A DNA stretch of 64,000 nucleotides from Blastococcus sp. CT_GayMR16 (GTDB lineage Bacteria; Actinomycetota; Actinomycetes; Mycobacteriales; Geodermatophilaceae), in contig NZ_SPQK01000019.1 in NCBI RefSeq assembly GCF_004570875.1, positions 31,864-95,863 of the forward strand, written 5' to 3'. Below, in pieces: positions 15,822-27,325 of this stretch; position 1 is the first letter of the stretch, and every line of letters starts with the position of its first letter. Under the pieces are notes generated by a model, which made no database searches, had not been told where the DNA came from, and saw nothing but the letters and a program-made list of their open reading frames with translations. The translations under genes were made by a program, and so were the position numbers.

Positions 15822-18374
15822 ATGTCCTCCTCCCTTGCCGCTCCGCCCCTGCTCGACGACGCCGGTGACCTGTCCACGCTGCGCGCGAAGGGAGCCGATC
15901 CCGACGAGCTGTTCGCCTCCTTCGCCGAGTGGGCCGAGGCCAGCGGCACCGTGCTGTACCCCGCGCAGGAGGAGGCGCTGATCGAACTGGTCAGCGGCGC
16001 GAACGTCGTCCTGGCGACCCCGACCGGGTCGGGCAAATCGCTCGTGGCCACCGGCGCCCAGTACGCAGCCCTGGCGGCGGGACGACGGAGCTACTACACG
16101 GCGCCGATCAAGGCGCTGGTCAGCGAGAAGTTCTTCGCGCTCTGCGGCGTCTTCGGTGCGGCCAACGTCGGCATGCTCACCGGCGACGCCAGCGTCAACC
16201 ATGACGCCCCGATCATCGCCTGCACCGCGGAGGTGCTGGCCAACATCGCCCTGCGGGAGGGCGCCGACGCCGACATCGGCCTCGTGGTCATGGACGAGTT
16301 CCACTTCTACGGCGACCCCGACCGCGGCTGGGCCTGGCAGGTACCGCTGCTGGAGCTGCCGAAGGCGCAGTTCCTGCTGATGTCGGCGACCCTGGGCGAC
16401 GTCACGAGCCTGCGCGAGGACCTGACCCGCCGCACCGGCCGAATGACGGCGCTGGTCGCCAACGCCGAGCGCCCGGTGCCGCTGCACCACTACTACGCGA
16501 CGACGCCGATGCACGAGACGATCCAGGACCTCCTGGACACCAAGCAGGCGCCGGTCTACGTCGTCCACTTCACCCAGGCCTCGGCGCTGGAGCGCGCGCA
16601 GGCGCTGATGAGCGTCAACGTCTCCACCAAGGAGGAGAAGGCCGCGATCGCCGACATGATCGGTGGGTTCCGGTTCTCCTCCGCCTTCGGCACCACCCTC
16701 AGCAGGCTGGTCCGGCACGGCATCGGCGTCCACCACGCCGGGATGCTGCCCAAGTACCGGCGGCTGGTCGAGCAGCTGGCCCAGGCCGGCCTGCTCAAGG
16801 TCATCTGCGGCACCGACACCCTCGGCGTCGGCATCAACGTGCCGATCCGCACCGTCGTGTTCTCCGCGCTGAGCAAGTACGACGGCACCCGCACCCGGCT
16901 GCTGCAGGTGCGCGAGTTCCACCAGATCGCCGGGCGCGCGGGCCGGGCGGGATACGACACCGCGGGAACCGTCGTCGTCCAGGCGCCGGAGCACGAGGTC
17001 GAGAACCTCAAGCAGTTCGCGAAGGTCGCCGACGACCCGAAGAAGCGCCGCAAGCTGGTGCGCAAGAAGGTGCCCGACGGCATGGTGCCGTGGAGCGAGT
17101 CGACGATGAACCGGCTGGTCGAGGGCGAACCCGAGAAGCTGACCAGCAACATGCGGGTGTCGACGTCGATGATCCTCGACGTCGTCGACCGCCCCGGTGA
17201 CCCGTTCGTCGCCATGCGCCGGCTGCTGACGGAGAACCACGAGCCGCGCAAGAAGCAGCTCCAGCACATCCGCGACGCCATCGGGATCGCCCGGTCGCTG
17301 CTGCAGGCCGGCGTCCTGGAGCGGCTGCCCGAGCCCGAGCCCGACGGACGGCGCTACGACCTGACCCTCGACCTGCCGCCGGACTTCGCGCTCAACCAGC
17401 CGCTGTCCACCTTCGCGCTGGCCGCCATCGAGGTGCTCGACCCCGAGGCCGACACCTATCCGCTCGACGTCGTGAGCGTCATCGAGGCGACCCTCGACGA
17501 CCCGCGCCAGATCCTCGCCGCGCAGCTGAACAAGGCCAAGGGCGAGGCGGTCGCGCAGATGAAGGCCGAGGGCATCGAGTACGACGAGCGGATGGAGCTC
17601 CTCGAGGAGGTCACCTATCCGAAGCCGCTCGAGGAGCTGCTCGGGCACGCCTTCGAGGTCTACCGGCAGACCAACCCGTGGGCCGCGGACGGGTTGCTGT
17701 CACCGAAGGCGATAGTCCGGGAGATGTGGGAGCGGGCGTTCACCTTCCGGGAGTTCGTGAACACCTACGGGCTCACGCGCTCGGAGGGTGCGGTGCTCCG
17801 CTACCTGTCCGATGCCTTCAAGGCGCTGCGCTCGGGAGTGCCCGCGGTGGCGCGCACCGAGGAGGTCACCGACATCGTCGAGTGGCTCGGCGAGCTGGTG
17901 CGGCAGGTCGACTCCTCGCTGCTGGACGAGTGGGAGCAGCTCACCTCGCCCGACCAGCCGCTCGACGTCCCGGTGTCCGTGCCCGCGCGGCCGCGACCGC
18001 TCACCGGCAACGAGCGCGCGTTCACCGCGATGGTCCGCAACGCCCTGTTCCGCCGCGTGGAGCTCTTCGCTCGCCGTCGCTGGTACGACCTCGGCGAGCT
18101 GGACGGCGATTCCGGCTGGGGCGCCGACCGGTGGGAGGAGGTCGTGCGGGCCTACTTCGCCGAGCACGAGGAGGTGCAGACCGGCGCCGACGCGCGCGGC
18201 CCCGCCCTGCTCATCGTGGACAAGTCCGAGCCCGGCCTCTGGAAGGTGCGGCAGATCCTCGACGACCCCGACGGGAACCACGACTGGGGCTTCGACGTCG
18301 CGGTCGACCTGGAGGCCTCCGACGAGGAGGGCACCGCGGTGATCCGGCTGGTGGACGCCGGCCGCAAGGACTGA
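15822..18374 (+). CDS. DEAD/DEAH-box helicase with DUF3516 C-terminus
   Basis: The 850-residue superfamily 2 helicase shows Walker A (ATPTGSGKS, near 65-73), motif II DEFH (VVMDEFHFYG, near 155), motif III SATLGD, GVHHAGMLPKYR and motif VI QIAGRAGRAG. A long C-terminal half matches the DUF3516 helicases of actinobacteria. It resembles the Ski2/Mtr4-like group and is probably an RNA helicase, but the substrate is unproven. The first ATG after the SDR divergent promoter region is used. The GNAT gene follows after two bases. Confidence 0.9.
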   Translation: MSSSLAAPPLLDDAGDLSTLRAKGADPDELFASFAEWAEASGTVLYPAQEEALIELVSGANVVLATPTGSGKSLVATGAQYAALAAGRRSYYTAPIKALVSEKFFALCGVFGAANVGMLTGDASVNHDAPIIACTAEVLANIALREGADADIGLVVMDEFHFYGDPDRGWAWQVPLLELPKAQFLLMSATLGDVTSLREDLTRRTGRMTALVANAERPVPLHHYYATTPMHETIQDLLDTKQAPVYVVHFTQASALERAQALMSVNVSTKEEKAAIADMIGGFRFSSAFGTTLSRLVRHGIGVHHAGMLPKYRRLVEQLAQAGLLKVICGTDTLGVGINVPIRTVVFSALSKYDGTRTRLLQVREFHQIAGRAGRAGYDTAGTVVVQAPEHEVENLKQFAKVADDPKKRRKLVRKKVPDGMVPWSESTMNRLVEGEPEKLTSNMRVSTSMILDVVDRPGDPFVAMRRLLTENHEPRKKQLQHIRDAIGIARSLLQAGVLERLPEPEPDGRRYDLTLDLPPDFALNQPLSTFALAAIEVLDPEADTYPLDVVSVIEATLDDPRQILAAQLNKAKGEAVAQMKAEGIEYDERMELLEEVTYPKPLEELLGHAFEVYRQTNPWAADGLLSPKAIVREMWERAFTFREFVNTYGLTRSEGAVLRYLSDAFKALRSGVPAVARTEEVTDIVEWLGELVRQVDSSLLDEWEQLTSPDQPLDVPVSVPARPRPLTGNERAFTAMVRNALFRRVELFARRRWYDLGELDGDSGWGADRWEEVVRAYFAEHEEVQTGADARGPALLIVDKSEPGLWKVRQILDDPDGNHDWGFDVAVDLEASDEEGTAVIRLVDAGRKD

Positions 18375-18376
18375 GC

Positions 18377-18961
18377 GTGGATCTCCGGCACGTGCTCACC
18401 CCTCGACTCCGGCTCGACGCCGTCGTCCCTGCTGACCTGGACGAGCACGTCGCCCTGATGTCCGATCCCGGGGTCTGGGCGCACCTGCCGTCGGGCCGGC
18501 ACACCTCACCGGACCAGACCATGACCGGCATCGGTCACTCGGTGCGCCACTGGGCCACCGACGGGCTCGGCTACTGGTCCGCCCGGCTCCGCCACGACCT
18601 GCCCGGGACGCCGCTCCGGTCCGGGGCCCTCGTCGGCACCGGCGGCTGCGCCGTCCGGGTGGAGACGGCATGGTGGAACCTCTACTACCGGCTGACCCCG
18701 CCGGCCTGGGGGCTGGGCCTCGCCGCCGAGCTGGTGAGTGCGGCGATCGACGCCGCCCACACCGTCCACCCCGACCTTCCGGTGATCGCCTACCTGCTGG
18801 AGCACAACGCGCAGTCCCGGGGCCGGGCCGAGCGCGCCGGACTGTCCCTGGTCTGGCGCGGACCGGATGCGGGCAACCCCGACCCGGCCGCCGTGCGCCT
18901 GGTCTACGCCGACCGACCGCTGGCCGGCGAACTGCTCGAGAAGGTCACCGCGCACCCGTGA
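18377..18961 (+). CDS. GNAT family N-acetyltransferase, RimJ/RimL-like
   Basis: The 194-residue protein begins LRHVLTPRLRLDAVVPADL, the T-x-R-L-x-L-R-type start of RimJ/RimL-like acetyltransferases. The acetyl-CoA segment is YRLTPPAWGLGLAAELV near residues 105-120, and EHNAQSRGRAERAGLSLVWRG is the usual N-x-x-S-x-x-x-x-E-x-x-G-F end. The acceptor is unknown. The GTG at 18377 starts two bases after the helicase stop, so they form an operon. Confidence 0.85.
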   Translation: MDLRHVLTPRLRLDAVVPADLDEHVALMSDPGVWAHLPSGRHTSPDQTMTGIGHSVRHWATDGLGYWSARLRHDLPGTPLRSGALVGTGGCAVRVETAWWNLYYRLTPPAWGLGLAAELVSAAIDAAHTVHPDLPVIAYLLEHNAQSRGRAERAGLSLVWRGPDAGNPDPAAVRLVYADRPLAGELLEKVTAHP

Positions 18962-18971
18962 GAGCGGCGGA

Positions 18972-18994
18972 GCGCCCGCCGGAATGGCGGGCGC
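18972..18994 (+). terminator. 9-bp hairpin terminator after the helicase-GNAT operon
   Basis: GCGCCCGCC (18972-18980) and GGCGGGCGC (18986-18994) form a perfect stem with a GGAAT loop, 11 bases after the GNAT stop. Confidence 0.75.
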
Positions 18995-19079
18995 CCTACC
19001 GCCCTCGTAACCTCGCGACCAGGACCGGTCGGAGGACCGACTCTCGCCCCGGACCCGGCGACCCTTCTGAGGAGCGGGC

Positions 19080-19268
19080 ATGGCCGAGAGCACCACGACC
19101 ACGCTTCCCGGGCCGGCGCCATCGACGCGGCCGACGTGCCCGGGGACGGTGACGTGGCTGACCGCGCCGGAGCCGGAGGTCCGCGTCTGCGTCCTCCGCA
19201 GCGGGCACGTCGGAGACCATCGGGACGCGGCGGGCTACCCGTGGAACGACGCACGCTGGTTGGACTGA
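19080..19268 (+). CDS. Small hypothetical protein
   Basis: The product has 62 residues with two cysteines (RPTCPGTVTW and VRVCVLRSGHVGDHRD) and ends YPWNDARWLD. The second half resembles short actinobacterial proteins with a C-x-L-x-x-G-H-x-G-x-H pattern, which could bind a metal, but I cannot name the family. TGAGGAG lies at 19068-19074 before the ATG, supporting that it is real. It lies alone after a terminator. Confidence 0.6.
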   Translation: MAESTTTTLPGPAPSTRPTCPGTVTWLTAPEPEVRVCVLRSGHVGDHRDAAGYPWNDARWLD

Positions 19269-19381
19269 TCCGTCACCGGATCGTGTCCGATCCCGTGCCG
19301 ATTCTGCCGCCACAGCGGTCGGCGCGGTCCTACCCTCGGTAGCAGCGGGTGCTCCCCTCGCCCGCGCCGTCGGAGGACCCG

Positions 19382-20095
19382 ATGACAGAACGCCTGCAGC
19401 CCCACGGTTCCAACCATCGAACGGCGCGCAGGCGGGCGCCGCGGTCACGGACAGCCGGCGCAGGGACGCTTCCCGTCCCGCCGCCCCGGTATCGGGCCGC
19501 GGCGGCCGAGCCGACCATCCTCGGCTTCCCCGCGGAGGTCCCCGGGGACGACGAGCTGTCGGTCGGGCACGCCGGCCCCGACGTGTCCCCGCCGGAGTTG
19601 GCGGTCGTCAAGCGGGCCGACCCGTTCGGCGCCGGTGCGCTCGTCCTGGCCGGCGTCGCCGCGAACGTGAGCCTCCTGTTGTCCTGGTCGCCGGGCGAGG
19701 GGCCCACGGGCGTGTCCCTGGTCAAGCGAGGTGTGGAGGCCCTCGGCGCCGGTGTCGGCGACGCCCCGCCGGTCGTCTGGCAGCCCATCGTCGTGGTGGT
19801 GAGCGGCGGGATCCTCATCCTGCTCGGGCTGCTCCTGCTCGTCCCCGCACGGGCCCACCGGCTCGTCGGGGTGCTGGCGCTCGTCGTCTCCCTGGCCGGC
19901 GCGGCCGCGGTCGTCCTCCTGATCGCCGACAGCGGGCTGGCCGACGACCGGTTCGGCCCCGGCATGTGGTGCGCCGTCGCCGTTCCCGTTCTCGGCGTGC
20001 TCGGCGCGCTGAAGGCCATGCTCACCGTCCCGCTGGTCACGCTCGCTCCACTCGGCTCTGCGCCCTCCAGCGAGGACGCCGGGGCCGAACTGTGA
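19382..20095 (+). CDS. Hypothetical membrane protein, four helices
   Basis: The 237-residue protein starts with a ~80-residue disordered, Arg/Pro-rich cytoplasmic part, then has four hydrophobic segments (FGAGALVLAGVAANVSLLL, IVVVVSGGILILLGLLLLV, LVGVLALVVSLAGAAAVVLL, WCAVAVPVLGVLGALKAML). I do not recognise a family. The ATG at 19382 follows CGGAGGA. It is upstream of the TauE/SafE pair in the same direction but separated by 66 bases. Confidence 0.65.
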   Translation: MTERLQPHGSNHRTARRRAPRSRTAGAGTLPVPPPRYRAAAAEPTILGFPAEVPGDDELSVGHAGPDVSPPELAVVKRADPFGAGALVLAGVAANVSLLLSWSPGEGPTGVSLVKRGVEALGAGVGDAPPVVWQPIVVVVSGGILILLGLLLLVPARAHRLVGVLALVVSLAGAAAVVLLIADSGLADDRFGPGMWCAVAVPVLGVLGALKAMLTVPLVTLAPLGSAPSSEDAGAEL

Positions 20096-20161
20096 GCTGA
20101 TCGACCCCGGTCCGACCGGCGCGGCTCCCGGACGCCGTGCGACGCTCCCGGCGATGCACGG

Positions 20162-20944
20162 ATGACAGGGTGGGAGATGCTGGCGGTCGCCGCCGCCGGG
20201 TTCGCCGCCGGCGGCATCAACGCCGTCGTGGGCTCGGGAACGCTGGTCACCTTCCCGGTGCTGCTGGCCGTCGGCCTCCCCCCGGTGACCGCGACGGTCA
20301 GCAACTCCCTCGGCCTGGTGCCGGGCAACCTGACCGGCGCAATCGGCTACCGCCGCGAGCTGACGGGCCAGCGGCGGCTCCTGGTCCGGCTGCTCCCCGC
20401 CTCCATGCTCGGTGCGCTGACCGGGGCGTTCCTGCTCCTGCACCTCCCGGCGTCGAGCTTCGAGGCGATCGTGCCGGTGCTCGTCGGTCTGGCGGTCGTG
20501 CTCGTCGCCGTCCAGCCGGCGGTGCAGCGCGCCCTCGCCCGACGGCGCCCGGCCGGGGACGTCGGGCCCGTCGAGGTCGGGCCCGGCCGGATGGCCGCAC
20601 TGTTCGCCGGCGCCTACGTCACCGGCACCTACGGGGGGTACTTCGCCGCCAGCCAGGGCGTCCTGCAGATCGGCATCTTCGGGCTGCTCCTGCGCGAGTC
20701 CCTGCAGCGGCTGAACGCGATCAAGAACGTGCTGACCACGGCGGTGAACGGGGTGGCCGCCGCGACGTACGTGGTGGTCGCCACCGACCGCGTGGACTGG
20801 CGGGCAGCGGGTCTCATCGCCGTCGGCGCAATCCTCGGCGGCTACACCGGCGCCCGGTTCGGCCGGCGTCTGCCGGCAGCTGTCCTCCGGACGGCGATCG
20901 TCGTCCTCGGGCTGATCGCCATCGCGGTGCTGCTGACCCGGTGA
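20162..20944 (+). CDS. TauE/SafE family sulfite/anion exporter (first of pair)
   Basis: The 260-residue protein has about eight membrane helices. Both halves carry the family signature: GGINAVVGSGTLVTFPVLLA near residue 18, and YVTGTYGGYFAASQGVLQIG near 155, with LNAIKNVLTTAVNG following. It likely exports or imports an organosulfur compound or another small anion. Its TGA overlaps the GTG of the next permease (GTGA), so the two are coupled and may form a heteromer. Confidence 0.88.
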   Translation: MTGWEMLAVAAAGFAAGGINAVVGSGTLVTFPVLLAVGLPPVTATVSNSLGLVPGNLTGAIGYRRELTGQRRLLVRLLPASMLGALTGAFLLLHLPASSFEAIVPVLVGLAVVLVAVQPAVQRALARRRPAGDVGPVEVGPGRMAALFAGAYVTGTYGGYFAASQGVLQIGIFGLLLRESLQRLNAIKNVLTTAVNGVAAATYVVVATDRVDWRAAGLIAVGAILGGYTGARFGRRLPAAVLRTAIVVLGLIAIAVLLTR

Positions 20945-21708
20945 GCGCCCTCGAGTTCGCCCTCCTCGTCCTCGCCGGGATCGGCGCCGGGCTGACCGGC
21001 AGCATCGCCGGCCTGGCCTCGCTGATCAGCTACCCGGCGCTCCTGGCCGTCGGGCTGCCACCCGTCACCGCGAACGTCACCAACACCGTGGCGCTGGTGC
21101 TCAACAGCGTCGGCTCGGTCAGCGCGTCGCGGCCCGAGCTCCGGGGTCAGACCCGACGGCTCCTGCCGCTGGCGATCGCCGCCGTCCTGGGCGGGACCAC
21201 CGGGGCGGTCCTGCTCCTGCTGACCCCCTCCGGCGCCTTCGAGCGCCTCGTCCCGTTCCTGATCGCCGCAGCCTCGGCAGCCATCCTCGTCCAGCGCCCG
21301 CCCCGCGAGCTCGCCGCCGAAGGCGCCGCCCACCATCGTGACCACCGCGACCCGTGGTGGCTGGCCGCCGGCACGTTCGCCATCGGCATCTACGGCGGAT
21401 ATTTCGGGGCGGCTGCCGGCGTGCTGCTGCTCGCGATGTACCTGCTGGGCACCGGCGAGACGCTGCCCCGCGGCAACGCGATGAAGAACGTCATCCTCGG
21501 TGTCGCGAACGCCGTCGCGGCCGTGGGCTTCGTCGTGTTCGCCTCCATCGCCTGGTCGGCGGCGCTGCCCCTGGCCATCGGCCTCTTCGCCGGCGGACGG
21601 CTCGGCCCCCGGGTCGTGCGGCGGGCACCGCAGACCGCGCTGCGCCGGGTGATCGCCGTTGCCGGCCTGGGTCTGGCGATCACCCTGGGGATCCAGGCGT
21701 ACCGCTAG
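20941..21708 (+). CDS. TauE/SafE family sulfite/anion exporter (second of pair)
   Basis: The 255-residue protein is a paralogue of the gene before it: GLTGSIAGLASLISYPALLA aligns with the first signature, and IGIYGGYFGAAAGVLLLAM with the second; MKNVILGVANAVAAVGF matches the NxxKN segment. The GTG at 20941 lies within the previous stop. The tandem arrangement suggests duplication and a two-component permease. The substrate is unknown. Confidence 0.88.
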   Translation: MSALEFALLVLAGIGAGLTGSIAGLASLISYPALLAVGLPPVTANVTNTVALVLNSVGSVSASRPELRGQTRRLLPLAIAAVLGGTTGAVLLLLTPSGAFERLVPFLIAAASAAILVQRPPRELAAEGAAHHRDHRDPWWLAAGTFAIGIYGGYFGAAAGVLLLAMYLLGTGETLPRGNAMKNVILGVANAVAAVGFVVFASIAWSAALPLAIGLFAGGRLGPRVVRRAPQTALRRVIAVAGLGLAITLGIQAYR

Positions 21709-21733
21709 CCCGACCGGTCAGCCGTGCCCGCGG

Positions 21734-22306
21734 TCAGCGGCTGACGTACGTCGAAAGGAACAGCACGAACGCGCTGGACAGCAGCAGCAGCCGGGCGGGC
21801 GTCAGGCCGTTGAGCAGGCCGGCGGTCGCCTCGACCCAGGCGGGGCGGACGACGGCGTCGCGCGCACGCTGGCGGTTCATGCGCACCTCGTCGGCCAGCA
21901 GGATGCCCGACGTGCCGAGCATGCCGAGGCCCAGGACGACGAACACCAGCGCGAGCCGGTCCTCGAAGCTCTCGGCGGTGCTGGCCAGGAAGAGGACGGC
22001 GACGACGCCGAGCACCAGGCCGAGCAGGCCGCCGGCGACCGGCGCCCAGGGGCCCATCATCGTCAGCGGGCCCCGGCGGGGCATCCGCGGCGTCGGGCGC
22101 ACCGTCACCGGCGCGGTGGGGTGCATCCCGGGTACGAGGTCGCCCTCGGGGTGCTCGGCCGCGACGTTGGGTGCATCCCGATCGGGGGCAGGGACGGGCG
22201 GGGCGGCCGGCGTCGCGCCGGACTCCGGTGTGGTCGCGGCAGGGCGGACCACCGGGATCTCGGCGGTACCGGTGCCCAAGGACGGGGTTCCGTTGCGTTC
22301 ACTCAT
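21734..22306 (-). CDS. Pro-rich hypothetical membrane protein
   Basis: The 190-residue protein has an N-terminal ~85 residues rich in Pro, Ala and Thr, then helices at about 90-110 (PVAGGLLGLVLGVVAVLFLA), 118-138 (LALVFVVLGLGMLGTSGILL) and 172-188 (LLLLSSAFVLFLSTYV). I do not recognise the family. It is convergent with the second permease, 25 bases away. ATG 22306. Confidence 0.65.
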   Translation of the reverse strand: MSERNGTPSLGTGTAEIPVVRPAATTPESGATPAAPPVPAPDRDAPNVAAEHPEGDLVPGMHPTAPVTVRPTPRMPRRGPLTMMGPWAPVAGGLLGLVLGVVAVLFLASTAESFEDRLALVFVVLGLGMLGTSGILLADEVRMNRQRARDAVVRPAWVEATAGLLNGLTPARLLLLSSAFVLFLSTYVSR

Positions 22307-22408
22307 GTCTGATCACCTCGCTGTCCACGCTAGGCGGAGGCATCCCGTGACCCTGGGACGCCGCCCCGGCGGTCCGGTCACGCAGCGTGATGCCGCGCCG
22401 GTCAGGGC

Positions 22409-23119
22409 TCAGCAAGTGGCGAGCAGTGACTTCAGCGCCGCCGACTCCGCCGGGCTGACGGCCAGGACGTAGCGGTCCTTCACCGTGATCACGACGGTCG
22501 CGTACGAGCAGCCGTAGCCGGGGTCCGACGGAACCCACTCATCAGCCGTCGAGTCGCCCTTCGCGGAGTTCTCCGCCCGCGTCGTGGCCATCAGGTTGGT
22601 CAGGTCGTTGGCGAAGGCCTGCCGCTGCTCCACCGGCCACGCCGCCGCCCCCTGGACCCACGCCGCGGCGAGCGGAACGACGTGGTCGATGGGCACCAGC
22701 GCGGCCTCGGCCTTCTCGAACACCACGCTCGCCCCGGTGTAGGGGTCGTCCAGCACCCCGGCGATCACCACGCAGTCGTGCGTCCCCTCCCGCACCTGCA
22801 CTCCGGTGAGGTCGCGGTGCAGGACGTCGTTGCGCTGGTCGCAGCCGTTGCGGTCGACGTCGGCCCAGGCCGGCCCGAAGACGCAGCCCTCCCCCTCGCC
22901 GCAGCCGCGCTCGTAGCCGTCCAGGGCCGACTTCTCGGCCACCGGCAACGCGGCCAGCGCCGCCGCGGCCGCCGTCGGGTCGAGCGTCCCCGCGGGGACG
23001 TCGCCCTGCCCGGCCGACGTGAGCGTGGGCTGCGCGGGTTCCTCGAGCTCCCACTCGAAGGTGCAGCCGGTGAGCGCGAGAAGGACGGCGAGCAGGACGA
23101 GTACGGCGGAACGGGGCAC
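22409..23119 (-). CDS. Secreted lipoprotein with HNH/GmrSD-C (DUF1524-like) nuclease domain
   Basis: The 236-residue protein begins with a lipoprotein signal (VLVLLAVLLALTGC, lipobox LTGC at about 15-18), so it should be attached outside the membrane. The C-terminal half has the HNH-type core: IDHVVPLAAAWVQGA, followed by LTNLMATTRAENSAKGD and YGCSYATVV. This is the usual DUF1524 arrangement in secreted actinobacterial nucleases. Asp-His of IDHVVPL would be the catalytic/metal site. It is likely an extracellular nuclease for nutrient use or competition. Confidence 0.85.
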   Translation of the reverse strand: MPRSAVLVLLAVLLALTGCTFEWELEEPAQPTLTSAGQGDVPAGTLDPTAAAAALAALPVAEKSALDGYERGCGEGEGCVFGPAWADVDRNGCDQRNDVLHRDLTGVQVREGTHDCVVIAGVLDDPYTGASVVFEKAEAALVPIDHVVPLAAAWVQGAAAWPVEQRQAFANDLTNLMATTRAENSAKGDSTADEWVPSDPGYGCSYATVVITVKDRYVLAVSPAESAALKSLLATC

Positions 23120-23269
23120 GGTCGGACGGTACGAGCGCGCACCTCCGCTTCTCCGGACCGACAGGCACTCGGCGCGGCTCCGCCGTCAGCGAACACGGGT
23201 AAGGCTGCCCTTCCCCATGCGTTGTCCAGGTCAACCGGTGTTCGTGCCGGAGTGGTCTGAGGAGAACGA

Positions 23270-25615
<2,346 letters not shown>

Positions 25616-25624
25616 CCTGCGTTC

Positions 25625-25658
25625 CTGAGGGGCCTTCATGGCCGTGAAGGCCCCTCAG
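25625..25658. terminator. 14-bp perfect bidirectional hairpin between lon and the GH13 gene
   Basis: CTGAGGGGCCTTCA (25625-25638) pairs perfectly with 25645-25658 around a TGGCCG loop. It ends inside the stop codon of the convergent GH13 gene, so it probably terminates both transcripts. Confidence 0.8.
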
Positions 25659-27325
25659 ACCAGGCGCCTGCTGTCCGGACCGACGACCCGCAGCCAGCGG
25701 TAGCCGTAGCCCTCCAGCGCGAGCTCGACCCTCCCCTTGTCCGACACCGGCGTGCTGCCGTCGGCGAGGAGGTCCACCAGCCGGTGCGTGGCGTCGCAGT
25801 CCTCCAGCGTCAGCGGCACGGTGCGCGGCTCGGGTCCGAGATTGTGGACGGCGACCATCGTGCCGTCGTCCCAGACGCACGCGTGCGCGAGCACCGACAG
25901 GTGCGGCTGGTCCAGGACGGTGAACCTCCCCCAGCCCAGCTCGGGTGACTCCCGGTATCGGCTGACCAGCAGCTTCATGAAGGACAGCAGTGAGTCGGGG
26001 TCGTGCCGCTGGTCCTGGACGTTGACGAACTCCGGCGCGAATCCACCGGAGACGACGGGCCCTGGCAGCCGACGGGGCTCGGCGGTGGAGAAGCCGCCGT
26101 TGCGGCCGGCGGTCCACTGCATGGGCGTCCGGACGGCGAGGCGGCCCTCGGCGTCCAGGTCCTCCCCCATGCCGATCTCCTCCCCGTAGAAGAGCACCGG
26201 GGTGCCGGGCAGGGAGAACAGCAGGCTGTAGACCATGCGGATCCGCCGTGGATCGCCGTCCAGCATCGGTGGCAGCCGCCGGCGCAGACCGCGGCCGTAG
26301 ACCTGCATGCTCTCCTCGGGACCGAAGGCGGCGAACACCTCCGCGCGTTCGTCGTCGGAGAGCTTGTCGAGGGTGAGCTCGTCGTGGTTGCGCACGAAGG
26401 TCGCCCACTGCGAGTCCGGCGACAGCGCCGGGCGGGACGTGAGGGCGTCGACGAGCGGCCCGACGTCCCCGCGGGCCATGGCGAGGTAGAGCGCCTGCAT
26501 GCCGATGAAGTCGAACTGCATGGTCAGCTCGTCGCCGTCGGTGCCGCCGAAGAACTCCAGCTGGCCCTCGTGCGGCAGGTTGACCTCGCCGAGCAGGACC
26601 CCGTTGCCGGAGCGGCGGCCGACCAGCGAGCGCAGCGACCGCAGGAACTGGTGCGGCTCGGGGAACGCCCCGTCGTCGGTGCCGTCGGTCTCCAGGAGGA
26701 ACGGGACCGCGTCGACGCGGAAGCCCGACAGGCCCAGCTGCAGCCAGAAGCCCATGACCTTGGCGATCTCGTCGCGGACCTTGGGGTTAGTGACGTTGAG
26801 GTCGGGCTGCTCCTTGTAGAAACGGTGCAGGTACCACTCGCCCGTGGGCTCCGACTTCGTCCAGATGCTCGTCTCCTGGTCGGGGAAGACGACCTCCGCA
26901 CTTGTGTCCGGGGGCGGGTCGGAGCGCCAGACGTAGAAGTCGCGGAACGGCGAGTCCGTGCTGGCTTCGGCCGAGCGGAACCACGGGTGCTTGCGTGAGG
27001 TGTGGTTGACGACGAGGTCGGCGATCACCCGCATGCCCCGGTCGTTCGCCGTCCGGATGACCTCGACCAGGTCGCCGTGGCTGCCCAGCCGCGGGTCCAC
27101 GCCGTAGAAGTCGGTGATGTCGTAGCCGTCGTCGCGCTCGGCGGTCGGATAGAAGGGCATCAGCCACAGACAGGTGACGCCGAGGTCGGCGAGGTGGTCG
27201 ATCCGCTGGGCGAGGCCCGCGAAATCGCCGATGCCGTCGCCGTTCCAGTCCAGAAACGTCTCGACGTCGAGGCAGTAGACGACGGCGGTCTTCCACCACA
27301 GGTCGGACGTGTCGGTGATCCTCAC
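25655..27325 (-). CDS. GH13 alpha-amylase family enzyme, trehalose-synthase-like
   Basis: The 556-residue GH13 enzyme shows the four conserved regions: DLVVNHTS, GFRVDAVPF (nucleophile Asp), LLGEVNLP (acid Glu) and FVRNHDELT (third Asp). The opening WWKTAVVYCLDVETFLDWNG resembles trehalose synthases (maltose-to-trehalose isomerases). It could act as a maltosyl-isomerase or alpha-glucosidase. The GTG at 27325 overlaps the stop of the oxidoreductase gene (GTGA); the pair is conserved as a trehalose-synthase/flavin-oxidoreductase unit in actinobacteria. Confidence 0.85.
   Translation of the reverse strand: MRITDTSDLWWKTAVVYCLDVETFLDWNGDGIGDFAGLAQRIDHLADLGVTCLWLMPFYPTAERDDGYDITDFYGVDPRLGSHGDLVEVIRTANDRGMRVIADLVVNHTSRKHPWFRSAEASTDSPFRDFYVWRSDPPPDTSAEVVFPDQETSIWTKSEPTGEWYLHRFYKEQPDLNVTNPKVRDEIAKVMGFWLQLGLSGFRVDAVPFLLETDGTDDGAFPEPHQFLRSLRSLVGRRSGNGVLLGEVNLPHEGQLEFFGGTDGDELTMQFDFIGMQALYLAMARGDVGPLVDALTSRPALSPDSQWATFVRNHDELTLDKLSDDERAEVFAAFGPEESMQVYGRGLRRRLPPMLDGDPRRIRMVYSLLFSLPGTPVLFYGEEIGMGEDLDAEGRLAVRTPMQWTAGRNGGFSTAEPRRLPGPVVSGGFAPEFVNVQDQRHDPDSLLSFMKLLVSRYRESPELGWGRFTVLDQPHLSVLAHACVWDDGTMVAVHNLGPEPRTVPLTLEDCDATHRLVDLLADGSTPVSDKGRVELALEGYGYRWLRVVGPDSRRLV

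Noticed and set aside
15801..17648. Minus-strand frame opposite the DUF3516 helicase
   Set aside because: Helicase motifs are on the plus strand; the antisense frame is compositionally artificial.
22118..22190. Short repeated GGTGCATCCCG in the Pro-rich membrane protein gene
   Set aside because: Only two short in-frame copies that code for GMHP/DAPN-type residues; not a convincing repeat.
23120..23269. HspR (HAIR) operator before lon
   Set aside because: No CTTGAGT-N7-ACTCAAG-like pair found.
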